Shown piece by piece: positions 50,618 to 59,640 of a DNA stretch of 64,000 nt (the first letter of the stretch is position 1; every line of letters starts with the position of its first letter). The stretch comes from Sandaracinaceae bacterium (GTDB lineage Bacteria; Myxococcota_A; Polyangia; Polyangiales; Sandaracinaceae). The notes under the pieces are model-generated. The model made no database searches. It worked only from the letters and a program-made list of their open reading frames with translations, and had not been told where the DNA came from. Position numbers and translations under genes: made by a program. The stretch is from assembly GCA_020633195.1 (NCBI GenBank), contig JACKEC010000029.1:62001-126000 (forward strand). The letters run 5' to 3'.

Positions 50618-52962
50618 CGCTCGAGCTTCGTCCGGCCGAGGTCCGCGAGCTCGAGCTCCGTCGAGTCGGTGTTGGCTCGCCACAGCTCGGCGCCGTAGAG
50701 GTTCGAGCCTCGCAGGTCGGCGAACGAGAGGTCGCACGACTCGAAGCAGGCCTCCATCAGGTTGCTCCGCTGCGCCTTCATCGAGTGGGCGTTGGCTCTG
50801 TCGAAGCGGGCCGCCTCGAGCGCGCAGCGGTCGAGCTCCGCGGAGATGAGCACCGCCTCGGTGAAGTCGGCCCGGCTGAGCACGGACTTGGTGAAGTCGG
50901 CGCGCGTGAGGGTGGCGCGCTCCCAGTGCGACTCGGCCGCGTCGACCCCGCTGAAGTCGGCCTCGCTGGCGCGCAGGCCCTCGGCGCGCAGGCCGGTGAG
51001 CTTCGCGCCGACGAACCGGGCCGACGCGGCGCTCGCGCCCTCGAGCGTCGCCTCACCGAGCCGCGCGCCGGTCGCGTCGGCGTGATCGAGCACCGCCTCG
51101 CCGAGGTCCGCCTGCTCGAGGTCCGCGCCCGCGAGGCTCGCGCGCGTCAGCTTGGCCCCGAGGAAGCTCGCGCGAGGCGCGGCGGCGTTGGTCAGGATCG
51201 CGCCCTCGAGGTCCGCGCCATCGAGGAAGGCGTCCTCGAGCCGGGCGCCGTGGAAGCTCGCGCCGCCCGCGAGCGCGTCGGTGAGGTCCGCGTTGGTGAG
51301 GTCCGCGTTCGTGAGCGTCGCCCCGGTGAGGTTCGCCTCCACCAGGTTGGTCCCGTAGAGCGTCGCCCCGTCGAGGCGGGTCGCCACGAGCTTGGCCTCG
51401 CCGAGCATCGAGTAGCTCAGGTCCTGGCCGGACAGATCCATCCCGCTCAGATCGAGCCCGGACAGGTCGAGGTGCTGGAGGTCCTCGCCGGCCGCCATGC
51501 GGGCCTCGACCATCGCGCGACCCTCCGGATCGGGCGTCGGCACGGGCGGCGGCTCCTCCTCCGGGGCCTCCGCCACCTCCGCCTCCGGCTCGACGGTCTC
51601 GAGCAGCGCCGCCTCCATCTCGGGCGACACGGTGATCCCGGCGGCGACCATCGCGGCGAGCAGCGCGCGCGGGTCGGGCGGGGTGCGCTCCGCGGGCGGC
51701 GCGGGCGGCGGCACGACCCCGGCCGCGGCGAGCCGGGCCTCGATCTCCGCCTCGCGCGCGGCCTCCTCGGCCGCGAGCGCCTCCGCCTCCGGGTCGGGCG
51801 CCTCGTCCTCGGGCGCCTCGTCCTCGGGCGCGGCCTCCGCCTCGACGGGCGCGTCGGGCGGCGGCGGCGGCTCGCCCTCCGCGTCCTCCTCCTCCTGCTC
51901 CTCGGCCTGCAACACGTCTTGCATCCGCGCGCGCAGCCGATCGATGTGGACGATCGGGTCCTGGAGCCACTGGTGCGTGATGTAGACGTGCCGCACCTCG
52001 TCGAGGTGCTCGGAGGGGACCTCGATCAGCCCGCGCCAGACCAGGAGCAGCTTGGCCTGATCACCGTCCCAGACCACGGTGTCGAGCCGCAGCGGGACCT
52101 CTTCGAAGCTGGCGACGCCGCCGCGGTCGAGATCGACGCAGGCGCGCGGCAACACGCCGGGCAGGCGGCCCTCCACGACGCCGTGCTCGGGGTGCAGCCC
52201 CTGCAGGCGGAACGGCTCGTCACCGCGGAAGTAGCCTTCTCGGAGGCGCTGGTCCTCGGGCGCCTCCTGGAAGAACTCCCAGCGGAAGTCCTCCGGGAAG
52301 TACGGCCAGCGCTCGCGCAGGTAGCGGCCGTCGTACGTCCCGGCGTGGCGCAGGCGCCGCGCCGACGTGACGGGGATCGGGCCGACGATCACCGGCTCGA
52401 ACCCGCCGTTGACCGAGTCGACGAGCTCGGTCGGGTGCTCGAGGTTCGGGAGCGGCACCATCTCGGAGCCGTCCTCTCGCTTCACCGGCTCGCGCCCGAC
52501 GCCGTAGGGGTTGGCCTCGAAGCCGGGGTAGCCCCACGCGCGCTCCATCGTCAGCGGCATGGAGCGGAACGGGGCCGGCGGGGAGAACTCCTTGAACACG
52601 CCCCAGCCGGCCCAGTGGCGATCCCCGAAGACGGCGAAGCGCTTGTGGATCGGCCCGACCGCGAGCTCGCACACCACGCTGCTCGCGGGCTTGGCTCCAG
52701 GAGCCCACGCGGAGCCGACGATCATCGCCTCGCCCACGGGCTTGAGCAGCGCGAGGTCGTTGGGGGCGCGCAGCGGACGCGCGACGTCGTCGTCGACGTA
52801 GAGCTCGCCCGTCGGCGGCAGCGGCTCGGCGGCGAAGCGCGCCGGCCCGTCGGGGACCACGTCGAAGGTGCCCTTGACCACGACGGTCATCGAGGGCTTC
52901 GGGGGGCGGACGGGCCACACGCGGTGGGCGAGCTGGAGCGGCGAGTCGGGGACGTATCGCAT
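50614..52962 (-). CDS. DUF2169 plus pentapeptide-repeat protein (locus B)
   Basis: 782-residue protein with the same plan as its locus A relative. The DUF2169 domain (about 1-300) has VWPVRPPKPSMTVVVKGTFD, GELYVDDDV, LLKPVGEAM, RAWGYPGFEANPYGVG, EFFQEAPEDQ and GLHPEHG. An acidic, Glu/Ala/Pro-rich linker (about 345-500) includes repeated EDEAP units. Pentapeptide repeats begin at LQHLDLSGLDLSGMDLSG and run to the end. It heads the locus B unit from ATG 52962, with a GAGG 11 nt upstream, divergent from the PHP-type lipoprotein across 97 nt. Confidence 0.85.
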   Translation of the reverse strand: MRYVPDSPLQLAHRVWPVRPPKPSMTVVVKGTFDVVPDGPARFAAEPLPPTGELYVDDDVARPLRAPNDLALLKPVGEAMIVGSAWAPGAKPASSVVCELAVGPIHKRFAVFGDRHWAGWGVFKEFSPPAPFRSMPLTMERAWGYPGFEANPYGVGREPVKREDGSEMVPLPNLEHPTELVDSVNGGFEPVIVGPIPVTSARRLRHAGTYDGRYLRERWPYFPEDFRWEFFQEAPEDQRLREGYFRGDEPFRLQGLHPEHGVVEGRLPGVLPRACVDLDRGGVASFEEVPLRLDTVVWDGDQAKLLLVWRGLIEVPSEHLDEVRHVYITHQWLQDPIVHIDRLRARMQDVLQAEEQEEEDAEGEPPPPPDAPVEAEAAPEDEAPEDEAPDPEAEALAAEEAAREAEIEARLAAAGVVPPPAPPAERTPPDPRALLAAMVAAGITVSPEMEAALLETVEPEAEVAEAPEEEPPPVPTPDPEGRAMVEARMAAGEDLQHLDLSGLDLSGMDLSGQDLSYSMLGEAKLVATRLDGATLYGTNLVEANLTGATLTNADLTNADLTDALAGGASFHGARLEDAFLDGADLEGAILTNAAAPRASFLGAKLTRASLAGADLEQADLGEAVLDHADATGARLGEATLEGASAASARFVGAKLTGLRAEGLRASEADFSGVDAAESHWERATLTRADFTKSVLSRADFTEAVLISAELDRCALEAARFDRANAHSMKAQRSNLMEACFESCDLSFADLRGSNLYGAELWRANTDSTELELADLGRTKLER

Positions 52963-53059
52963 GCCGCGAGCAACCTCTATCAGGAATGCGAGCGCCGCGC
53001 GAGCGCTCGACGCGGGGTAGGGGATTGTGACGGACGCGTGACACCCGGTACGATCCAGG

Positions 53060-55651
53060 ATGCTTCGCCGCCTGTGCTTCGCCGCGCTTCTCCTCACCGC
53101 GTGCGACCCCGCCGCCCCCGAGCCCGACGCGGGCGAGGACGCGGCGACCCCAACGTGCGAGCTCACCGACTTCGAGGTCGGCGACGCCGACGGACACGCC
53201 GACCCCCTGGGCGTGGGCGCGGGCGAGGCGCGCGCGGGCCGGGTGCGCGCCGACCAGCTGCCGGACTTCCCCAGCGGCTTGCAGGTGTGGGAGGAGGGCG
53301 ACTTCGTCCTCGCGAACGAGCACGTCGCGATGGTCATCGAGGACGCGGGGCAGTCGGAGCTCTACGACCCGTGGGGCGGTCGGCCGGTCGGCGTCGCCCG
53401 GGTCGAGGGCGGCGCGCTCGTCGAGCCGGCGGACTTCGGCGAGATCCTGATCCTCGCGGGCCGCATGACGGTGCTGACCCAGCGCGTGACGGTGCTCGCC
53501 GACGGCAGCGACGGGGGCGCCGCGATCGTGCGCGCGCAGGGGCCGATGCGAGCGCTGCCCTTCTTCGAGTCGATCACGGCGCCGCTCCTGCCCGCCGACT
53601 TCAGCGCCTTCGACGCGGCGATCGACTACGTGCTCGAGCCGGGCGCGCGCCACGTCGACGTCTTCCTCGAGCTGCGCTCGCGGACGGCGGCGACGGAGCG
53701 CTCCACGTTCACCCTGCACGGGTTCATGCACACGCCGCGCATGCCTCCGTTCGCGCCCGGCGTCGGCTTCGACGCCGCCAGCGAGGACGTCCCGTGGCTC
53801 GGGTTCGCGGACTCCGCCGAGGGGACGAGCTTCGCCTACCTGCAGCCGGGGCGAGGGCTCAGCGCGGGCCTCGAGGTGAGCGGGTTCTTCTCCGTGTTCA
53901 CGCGCGGGATCGTGGCGCAGGCGTGCGCGGAGAACCGCTCGCACCACGCGCGGATCGTCATCGGCGGCCCAGGCGTCGACGGCGTCAGCCGCGTGGTGTG
54001 GGACGCCGAGGACGTCGCCTGGAGCGAGGTGTCGGGCGTCGTCCGCGACGCCTCCGGTGCGACCGTCGCGGGGGCGTGGGTGCTGGCGAGCGATGCCGAT
54101 GGCTTCGTGTCGCGAGCGCGCACGGCCGAGGACGGCGCGTACGCGATCGCGATCCCGGACGACGTGACCGCCGAGGTCTTCGCGTTCCGCGAGGGCGATA
54201 CGCCGACCGAGGCGCGTCCGGCCACCGGCGCCGGCGTCGACCTCGCGTTCGCCGAGGGCGGCTGGGTCCACGTGACCGCCACGGGCGTCGACGGGTCGCC
54301 GCTGCCCGCGCGCATCCAGCTCTTCCCCGGCAGCGGCACGGTCCGCCGGCCGGGGCCGAGCTTCGGTCTGCCGGAGCCGCGCTCGGGGCGCCTCGCGATC
54401 GTCTACCCCGAGGACGGCGAGGCCACGCTGCGCGCGCCCGCGGGGACGGTCCGCGTGATCGCGTCGCGGGGCTACGAGTACGAGCTCGTCGAGCGCGAGA
54501 TCACGGTCGCGGAGGGCGAGACGGTGGACGTCGCGGTGACGCTCGAGCGCGTCATCGACACGACCGACGTACAGTGCGGCGACTTCCACATCCACACCCA
54601 CCGCAGCAACGACTCGGGCGACGACGCGATGGACAAGCTGCGCGCCGCGATCGCGGACGGCCTCGAGCTGCCGGTCCGCTCCGACCACGAGTACCCGGGC
54701 TCGTTCGCGTCGCAGATCGCCGCGCTCGGCGTCGAGGCGTGGGCCTACCCGGTCGCCTCGATCGAGATGACGAGCTTCCAGCTCTGGGGTCACATGGGCG
54801 TGGTCCCCCTCGACGCCGACCCGACGCAGACGAACGCGGGCGCGCCGGCGTGGCAGACGTACCCGACGATGGCGGACCCCGACGCGCCGATCGTCACGCG
54901 CGAGCCCCCGCAGGTCTTCGACATGGTGCGGGCGCTGCCCGGCGCGCCGGTGGTGATCATCAACCACCCGCGCGGGAGCACGAACTACTTCGGCTACGCC
55001 GGCTACGACCCGGTGACGGGGACGGTCGCCAACCCGGAGGCCTGGGACGAGGACTTCGGGCTCGTCGAGGTCTTCAACAGCCGCGACTGGCGCAGCCAGC
55101 TCGACGGCACCGTGGCGGACTGGCTCTCGTTCCTGCGCGACGGTCGCCGCGTGTTCGCGGTGGGCAGCTCCGACTCGCACGAGCTGAGCCGCTCCCCGAT
55201 GGGCTACCCGAGGACCTGCCTGCGCCTCGGCACCGACACGCCGTCGGAGCTGTCGGTCGCCGGGGTCCGCGACGCGCTCGCGGGCGGGCGCTCCACGATC
55301 AGCGGCGGCGTCTACGTCGACGCGTGGGTCGGCGAGGCGCGGCCTGGCGACGAGGCGACCGGCCTCGGCGAGCGCACCGACGTGCGCGTCCGCGTGCAGG
55401 CCGCGAGCTGGATCGACGTCGACGCGTTCGACGTGGTGGTCGACGGCGCGATCGTCGAGACGATCGCGATCCGCCCCGAGGATGCCGACCCGCTCGTCCC
55501 CACCGTGCGCTTCGACGGCACCGTGAGCGTGCCGGTCGGCGAGACCCACGGCTTCGTGCTCGTCGCCGCGTACGGCGACGGGTTGCTCGATCCGGTCCAC
55601 CCGGGCCGCGTCCCGTTCGGCGTCACCAACCCGATCTTCCTGTCCCGGTGA
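53060..55651 (+). CDS. PHP-type (CehA/McbA-like) metallohydrolase lipoprotein
   Basis: 863-residue exported lipoprotein: lipobox LLLTAC, then an Asp/Ala tether. The first half is beta-rich, with an Ig/carboxypeptidase-regulatory-like domain (about 325-400, SGVVRDASGATVAGAWV). The C-terminal half is a PHP-superfamily phosphoesterase with metal ligands in HIHTH (510-514), SDH (541-543), NHPR (635-638) and SSDSH (703-707). CehA/McbA enzymes of this fold cleave carbamate or phosphoester bonds; the substrate here is unknown. All ligand motifs are present, so activity is plausible. The ATG at 53060 is divergent from locus B. Confidence 0.8.
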   Translation: MLRRLCFAALLLTACDPAAPEPDAGEDAATPTCELTDFEVGDADGHADPLGVGAGEARAGRVRADQLPDFPSGLQVWEEGDFVLANEHVAMVIEDAGQSELYDPWGGRPVGVARVEGGALVEPADFGEILILAGRMTVLTQRVTVLADGSDGGAAIVRAQGPMRALPFFESITAPLLPADFSAFDAAIDYVLEPGARHVDVFLELRSRTAATERSTFTLHGFMHTPRMPPFAPGVGFDAASEDVPWLGFADSAEGTSFAYLQPGRGLSAGLEVSGFFSVFTRGIVAQACAENRSHHARIVIGGPGVDGVSRVVWDAEDVAWSEVSGVVRDASGATVAGAWVLASDADGFVSRARTAEDGAYAIAIPDDVTAEVFAFREGDTPTEARPATGAGVDLAFAEGGWVHVTATGVDGSPLPARIQLFPGSGTVRRPGPSFGLPEPRSGRLAIVYPEDGEATLRAPAGTVRVIASRGYEYELVEREITVAEGETVDVAVTLERVIDTTDVQCGDFHIHTHRSNDSGDDAMDKLRAAIADGLELPVRSDHEYPGSFASQIAALGVEAWAYPVASIEMTSFQLWGHMGVVPLDADPTQTNAGAPAWQTYPTMADPDAPIVTREPPQVFDMVRALPGAPVVIINHPRGSTNYFGYAGYDPVTGTVANPEAWDEDFGLVEVFNSRDWRSQLDGTVADWLSFLRDGRRVFAVGSSDSHELSRSPMGYPRTCLRLGTDTPSELSVAGVRDALAGGRSTISGGVYVDAWVGEARPGDEATGLGERTDVRVRVQAASWIDVDAFDVVVDGAIVETIAIRPEDADPLVPTVRFDGTVSVPVGETHGFVLVAAYGDGLLDPVHPGRVPFGVTNPIFLSR

Positions 55652-55671
55652 TGGAGCGATAGGCTCCCCGC

Positions 55672-56094
55672 GTGTCGTCCGAGGTGGTCTCCGAGCACGA
55701 GCACCTCCGCATCCTCTGGGATCCGGAGCTGGGCGCGGTGCACATGCAGTGGCTCGATCCCGTCGGCGGCGCCCCGTACCGCGACGGCCTCGACGAGGGC
55801 CTCCGGGTGCTCGTCGACAAGGGCGCCGAGCGCTGGCTGGCCGACCTGCGCTGGCTCGGCGTGCTCAGCCGCGCCGACGAGGCCTGGGTCAACGACGAGT
55901 GGCTCCCCCGCGCGACCCAGGCGGGGCTGCGCCTCATGGCGATCGTGAGCCCCGAGAGCAGCAAGGCGCAGGTCTCGATCCGCGAGCTGATGCTGGCCCT
56001 GTCCACGCAGGAGGCGATCGCGGAGCAGCGGCTCACCACGCAGTCGTTCGAGTCGCTCGACGACGCGCAGGCCTGGCTGCGCGAGCGCGGTTAG
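55672..56094 (+). CDS. SpoIIAA/STAS-like protein
   Basis: 140-residue cytoplasmic protein. The alternating strand and helix pattern (LRILWDPELGAVHMQWLDP; RWLADLRWLGVLSRADEAWV; LRLMAIVSPESSKAQVSIRE; TQSFESLDDAQAWLRE) matches the SpoIIAA-like STAS fold, often a protein-interaction or membrane-associated module. A conserved phosphorylatable Ser cannot be assigned. The start is GTG at 55672. It ends in the same TTAG as the convergent TldD-like gene, so the stop codons overlap by 3 or 4 nt. Confidence 0.55.
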   Translation: MSSEVVSEHEHLRILWDPELGAVHMQWLDPVGGAPYRDGLDEGLRVLVDKGAERWLADLRWLGVLSRADEAWVNDEWLPRATQAGLRLMAIVSPESSKAQVSIRELMLALSTQEAIAEQRLTTQSFESLDDAQAWLRERG

Positions 56095-57731
56095 CCCTCC
56101 GAGTCCCAGGGCATCGGGTAGGTGTGTGGCGCGTTGGGCGTGCGCGCGCTCGACTGCAGCTCGAGGCTCTCCACGAGCAGGGCCGGGCTGATCGTGCTCA
56201 CGGGCACCGCGCCGCTCTCGGCGCCGCAGTAGGCGTTGTCGACCTCGTGCCGCGAGCCCGCCGCGATGATGCTGCGGATCGCGTTGAGCGGGGTGCCCAC
56301 GAACGCGACGTCGCGGACGTAGTCCTCGCGGCCGTCGGGGTAGACGCGGGTGGCCGCGCGGATCTCGCCGAGGAAGGCCTGGAAGTCGTAGCTCTTCGTC
56401 GCGGTCTCGCCGCTGTCCGCGTCGATGACGTGGATACCGAAAGGCAGCTTGCGGCGCTTGACCTCCTCGATGAGCTTGCGCTTGAGCTCGCGATCGTCGA
56501 CGGGGTCGGCCGCCTCGACGACGGTGACGCCCATCCGGCTCATGGGCCGCTCGTAGGCCTCGTTGCGCGCGTGCCCGTTGCTCTTGTGCCGCTTGCCGGT
56601 CGGGGCGCGGGTCGAGAGGTAGCCCTTGATCTGCCCGCGCTCGACGAGGCTCGCCGACGCCGCGGGCACGCCCTCGTCGTCGTACACGTAGTGGCCGACG
56701 AGCGACTTGCCCTCCCACTCGGTGAGCGTCGGGTCGTCCCGCATCGAGATCGGCTCGGGCAGCAGCGACTCGCCGAGAGAGTCCTTGAAGGTCTGGCCCT
56801 CGCCGCTCGAGAGCAAGCGGCTGCCCTCGAGGCGGTGGCCGAGCGCCTCGTGCATCAGCAGCCCCGCGGGCCGCGGCCCGAGCAGGACGGGCCCCGAGTA
56901 CGCGCGGAGCGTCGGCGCCGACGCGATCTGACGCATCTGCTGGATCGCGCGCCGCATCTCCTTCTTGAGGTCGCCGACCGACGGCAGCTCGGCGGGATCG
57001 CGCACGAAGTGGCTGAGCGTCCACGGCACCGCGACGCCCTCGCCGCTGGTGAGCTCGAGGTTCACGAGCACCTGCCAGAGGGGCAGCCGGTCGACGATGC
57101 GCGCGCCCTCGGTGCTCACGAAGCTCCGCTGGCAGTGCCGCACGGTCAGCTCGACGTCGCAGCCGTACACGCCCGGCACCTTCTTGCCGACCGCGCTCGC
57201 GTCCTTGACGTACTTCTCCCAGTACGCCGCGTCGACCTCGGGCAGCCGCGGCAGCGACACGTCCTCGATCGCGTCGCGCTTGCTGAAGGACGGCAGGTCC
57301 TCGTTCTCGTTGCGGTAGTGCAGGGAGTCCGCCTGCTTGTCGAGGAGGTCCTCGGCCGCCTCGCGGTAGCGCGCCTCGGTGAGCTGCCAGACGCCGTGCA
57401 CCACGCCGTCGAGGCGCGTGCCGATCGGGAGCGAGGAGTAGTTGAAGGACTCGGCCTTCTGCGAGTTGTCGCCGAGGCCGCCGTCACGGACGTGGTCGGT
57501 GCGGTACGAGCCGACCCGGACGTCGGCGAAGCAGCGCCGCCAGCGGCGCGTCTCGGCGCCGAACAGGGTCCCGAAGCGACCCTGGAACCACTGCTGCTCG
57601 AAGTCGCGCATCAGGTACGCGACCATGTACGGGCGGGGGTGGCCGTAGGCCCGGAGCTCACGCTTGGCGCGGTGCGCCTCGCGCTGGAGCGCGTCGACGA
57701 GGCGAAGGGTGTCCGAGCGGCTCATGACCAT
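56091..57731 (-). CDS. TldD/PmbA-family metalloprotease
   Basis: 546-residue protein of the TldD/PmbA family, which processes small peptides and modified peptides with a zinc site. The HExxxH motif HEALGH (about H294, E295, H298) sits in GPRPAGLLMHEALGHRLEG. Other family marks are YYVYDDEG-like VGHYVYDDEGVPA, GLIKGYL-like RGQIKGYLSTRAP and the terminal VSTISPALLVE. The N-terminal domain is longer and more divergent than in typical TldD (about 480 residues). ATG 57731 or 57725 is the likely start; an earlier ATG at 57773 adds a Cys/Arg-rich leader that looks non-coding. Confidence 0.8.
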   Translation of the reverse strand: MVMSRSDTLRLVDALQREAHRAKRELRAYGHPRPYMVAYLMRDFEQQWFQGRFGTLFGAETRRWRRCFADVRVGSYRTDHVRDGGLGDNSQKAESFNYSSLPIGTRLDGVVHGVWQLTEARYREAAEDLLDKQADSLHYRNENEDLPSFSKRDAIEDVSLPRLPEVDAAYWEKYVKDASAVGKKVPGVYGCDVELTVRHCQRSFVSTEGARIVDRLPLWQVLVNLELTSGEGVAVPWTLSHFVRDPAELPSVGDLKKEMRRAIQQMRQIASAPTLRAYSGPVLLGPRPAGLLMHEALGHRLEGSRLLSSGEGQTFKDSLGESLLPEPISMRDDPTLTEWEGKSLVGHYVYDDEGVPAASASLVERGQIKGYLSTRAPTGKRHKSNGHARNEAYERPMSRMGVTVVEAADPVDDRELKRKLIEEVKRRKLPFGIHVIDADSGETATKSYDFQAFLGEIRAATRVYPDGREDYVRDVAFVGTPLNAIRSIIAAGSRHEVDNAYCGAESGAVPVSTISPALLVESLELQSSARTPNAPHTYPMPWDSEG

Positions 57732-57782
57732 GGCAGGGCGCGGAGTATGACCGCATTGGCGCCGCGCGCACACACGGGAGTG

Positions 57783-58022
57783 TCAAGGACGCGTCGGGTC
57801 CACGCGCCCATGGCAGCGGCGCAGATACAGCGCCTCCACCTCCTTGCGAGCCCAGGGCGTCCGGCGCAGGAACTTGAGGCTCGAGGCCACGCTCGGATCG
57901 TGGGTGAAGCAGCGGATCGGGACCGCGCGCCCCATCGCCTCGAAGCCCATCTGCTCGACGAGCGTCTCCACGATCCTCGCGAGCGTCACGCCGTGCAGCG
58001 GGTTCTTGGGTTGCTCGTCCAT
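57783..58022 (-). CDS. VF530 (DUF2132) family protein
   Basis: 79-residue small protein that matches the VF530 family almost throughout: NPLHGVTLARIVETLVE, GFEAMG, IRCFTHDPSVASSLKFLRRT and PWARKEVEALYLRR. The family is a compact helical fold suggested to bind DNA, but its role is not settled. The length is typical. It is 51 nt upstream of the TldD-like gene on the same strand and divergent from the FliG-like gene. Confidence 0.85.
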   Translation of the reverse strand: MDEQPKNPLHGVTLARIVETLVEQMGFEAMGRAVPIRCFTHDPSVASSLKFLRRTPWARKEVEALYLRRCHGRVDPTRP

Positions 58023-58043
58023 CCCCGACAGGATGCCACCGCG

Positions 58044-58074
58044 TTGCCCCGAGCCCCGAGAGGGCTGATATAAG
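58044..58074 (+). promoter_or_regulatory. Possible promoter of the FliG-like gene
   Basis: TTGCCC (58044-58049) and TATAAG (58069-58074) stand 19 nt apart, in the only AT-rich patch before the ATG at 58082. If used, the transcript would start at or very near the ATG, giving a leaderless or nearly leaderless mRNA. No good Shine-Dalgarno is seen here. Confidence 0.3.
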
Positions 58075-58081
58075 GGGCGCC

Positions 58082-58852
58082 ATGAGCACCAAGAACCTCT
58101 CCGACCTGCTCGACTCGATGCTCGACGACAGCGCCCTCGAGCGCGCCGCCGAGGAGGTGCGCCGCGCCGAGGAGCTGGAGCGTCAGCGCCAGGAGGCGGC
58201 GCTCCGAGCCAAGCGCGAGGAGCCGGCGGCGACCCCGACGCTCGACGACATCGCGCAGCTCACGGGGCTGATCGAGGCGGACCTCCGCCAGGTGCTCGGC
58301 GCGGCCGCGCCCGACGATCTGCTCGTCGTGCTCGCCACCGCGGACGACACGCTGCAGCGGCGGATCCTGCGGAACATGAGCGAGGAGTCGGTGGGGTGGT
58401 TGCGCGAGAACCTCGTGCACATGGACCACGTCTCCGATCACGAGCGCGATCAGGCGCGCGCGAAGGTCCTCAAGGCGGCCAACAAGCTCCTCGCGGCCGG
58501 CGAGATCGGCCTGCCGGAGGCCGAGGCGGTCGGCGCCGCCACGCCGCCCGATCCGGAGCGCAAGAAGCTGCGCGAGCTCCTCGTCGATCTCGTCACGATC
58601 GCCAACCAGTCGACGCCCGCGGCGCTCACCGAGCTGGCCGAGTCGGCGGGCGAGCCGCTCCTGCGCCAGGGCCTCGCGCGCATCGTCGACGGCGCGGAGC
58701 CCGACGAGCTGAAGAAGGAGCTCGCGACCCTGCGCGGTGAGCTCGAGCGCCGCTACGCGCGCCGCCTCGAGTGGATGGGCGAGGCGCTGATCGCGATCCG
58801 CGACGGCGAGTCGGCCGAGGCCTTCGACGCGCGCGTGTTCCGCGAGGAGTGA
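58082..58852 (+). CDS. FliG C-terminal-like domain protein
   Basis: 256-residue soluble protein. A helical, Glu/Arg-rich N-terminus (about 15-50) is followed by a region like the FliG C-terminal domain (about 52-150). That region has DDIAQLTGLIEADLRQVLGA, DDLLVVLATADDTLQRRIL, NMSEESVGWLRENL and ANKLLAAGEIGLPEAEAVG. In FliG this part contacts the flagellar stator. No flagellar genes are nearby, and the remainder (about 155-256) is a different helical segment. It may be a FliG-like adaptor for another motor or complex. The stop is 2 nt before the GTG of the parvulin lipoprotein. Confidence 0.6.
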   Translation: MSTKNLSDLLDSMLDDSALERAAEEVRRAEELERQRQEAALRAKREEPAATPTLDDIAQLTGLIEADLRQVLGAAAPDDLLVVLATADDTLQRRILRNMSEESVGWLRENLVHMDHVSDHERDQARAKVLKAANKLLAAGEIGLPEAEAVGAATPPDPERKKLRELLVDLVTIANQSTPAALTELAESAGEPLLRQGLARIVDGAEPDELKKELATLRGELERRYARRLEWMGEALIAIRDGESAEAFDARVFREE

Positions 58853-58854
58853 CC

Positions 58855-59640
58855 GTGCGCGTCATCGTCTCGTTGCTCTGCCTGGCGCTGACCGCGTGCG
58901 GGCCTCACGTGATCCGCGCGCCCGAGGGCGACGGCTTCGACGGCCCCCGCTCGGACGGCGCCGCCGAGGTGAACATCCGCCGCCTCCTCGTCGCCTACGC
59001 AGGCGCTCAGGGCGCGAGCAGCGAGCTGTCCCGGACGCGCGACGAGGCGCGCGAGCGAGCCACCATGCTCGCGGGCATGGCGCGCGACGGAGAGCAGAGC
59101 TTCCGCGAGCTGATCAACGAGTACGGCGATCTGCCGCCGGACATGGACGACCGCAGCACGCAGCGCCTGATCCGGCGCGGCCAGAGCTCGCTGAGCGAGG
59201 TCGAGGAGGAGGCCGCGCTCGCGCTGCGCGAGGGTCAGGTCTCGCGCCCGATCGAGACCACGGCCGGGTTCGTGATCATCCAGCGCGAGCTCGATCCGAG
59301 CGCGGCCGAGTCGGGCCCGACGAGCATCGGGGCGCGCCACATCCTCATCCAGTTCCAGGGCGCCTCGCGCGCGCCCTCCACGATCACGCGCACGCGGGAC
59401 GAGGCGCTCGCGCTCGCGCACCAGGTCGCCGCGCTCGCTCGCGACCACGGCGACTGGGTGGCCCTGCACCGCGAGCACAGCGACGAGCCGAACAGCCCCG
59501 AGGGCGGCGACCTCGGCGTCTTCGAGCACGGTCAGATGGTCCCGGCGTTCGAGCGCGCGGCCTTCCGCCTCGAGGTCGACGAGATCTCCGATCCCGTGGA
59601 GAGCCAGTTCGGCTTCCACGTCATCCAGCGCACGCGCTGA
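58855..59640 (+). CDS. PpiC-type lipoprotein with two parvulin domains
   Basis: 261-residue periplasmic lipoprotein with lipobox LALTAC. Two rotamase-like repeats follow. The first (about 35-140) is partial (NIRRLLVAYAGA; ALREGQVSRPIETTAGFVII). The second (about 150-260) is complete (GARHILIQF; EGGDLGVFEHGQMVPAFE; SQFGFHVIQRTR). Such proteins assist folding of exported proteins. The start is GTG at 58855 with GAGGAG six bases earlier, 2 nt after the FliG-like stop, so the genes are coupled. A single-domain relative is at 10634-11764. Confidence 0.75.
   Translation: MRVIVSLLCLALTACGPHVIRAPEGDGFDGPRSDGAAEVNIRRLLVAYAGAQGASSELSRTRDEARERATMLAGMARDGEQSFRELINEYGDLPPDMDDRSTQRLIRRGQSSLSEVEEEAALALREGQVSRPIETTAGFVIIQRELDPSAAESGPTSIGARHILIQFQGASRAPSTITRTRDEALALAHQVAALARDHGDWVALHREHSDEPNSPEGGDLGVFEHGQMVPAFERAAFRLEVDEISDPVESQFGFHVIQRTR

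Noticed and set aside
15015..53000. A prophage or tailocin reading for the VgrG, PAAR and pentapeptide genes
   Set aside because: No capsid, terminase, portal, sheath, tail-tube, lysis or integrase genes are seen. The VgrG and PAAR forms fit T6SS spikes.
50785..55662. A plus-strand open frame of about 1600 codons antisense to the locus B DUF2169 gene and overlapping the PHP-type gene
   Set aside because: It is Arg/Ala/Gly/Asp-rich with no domain or start support, while the opposite or overlapping frames encode clear proteins. It is a high-GC shadow.
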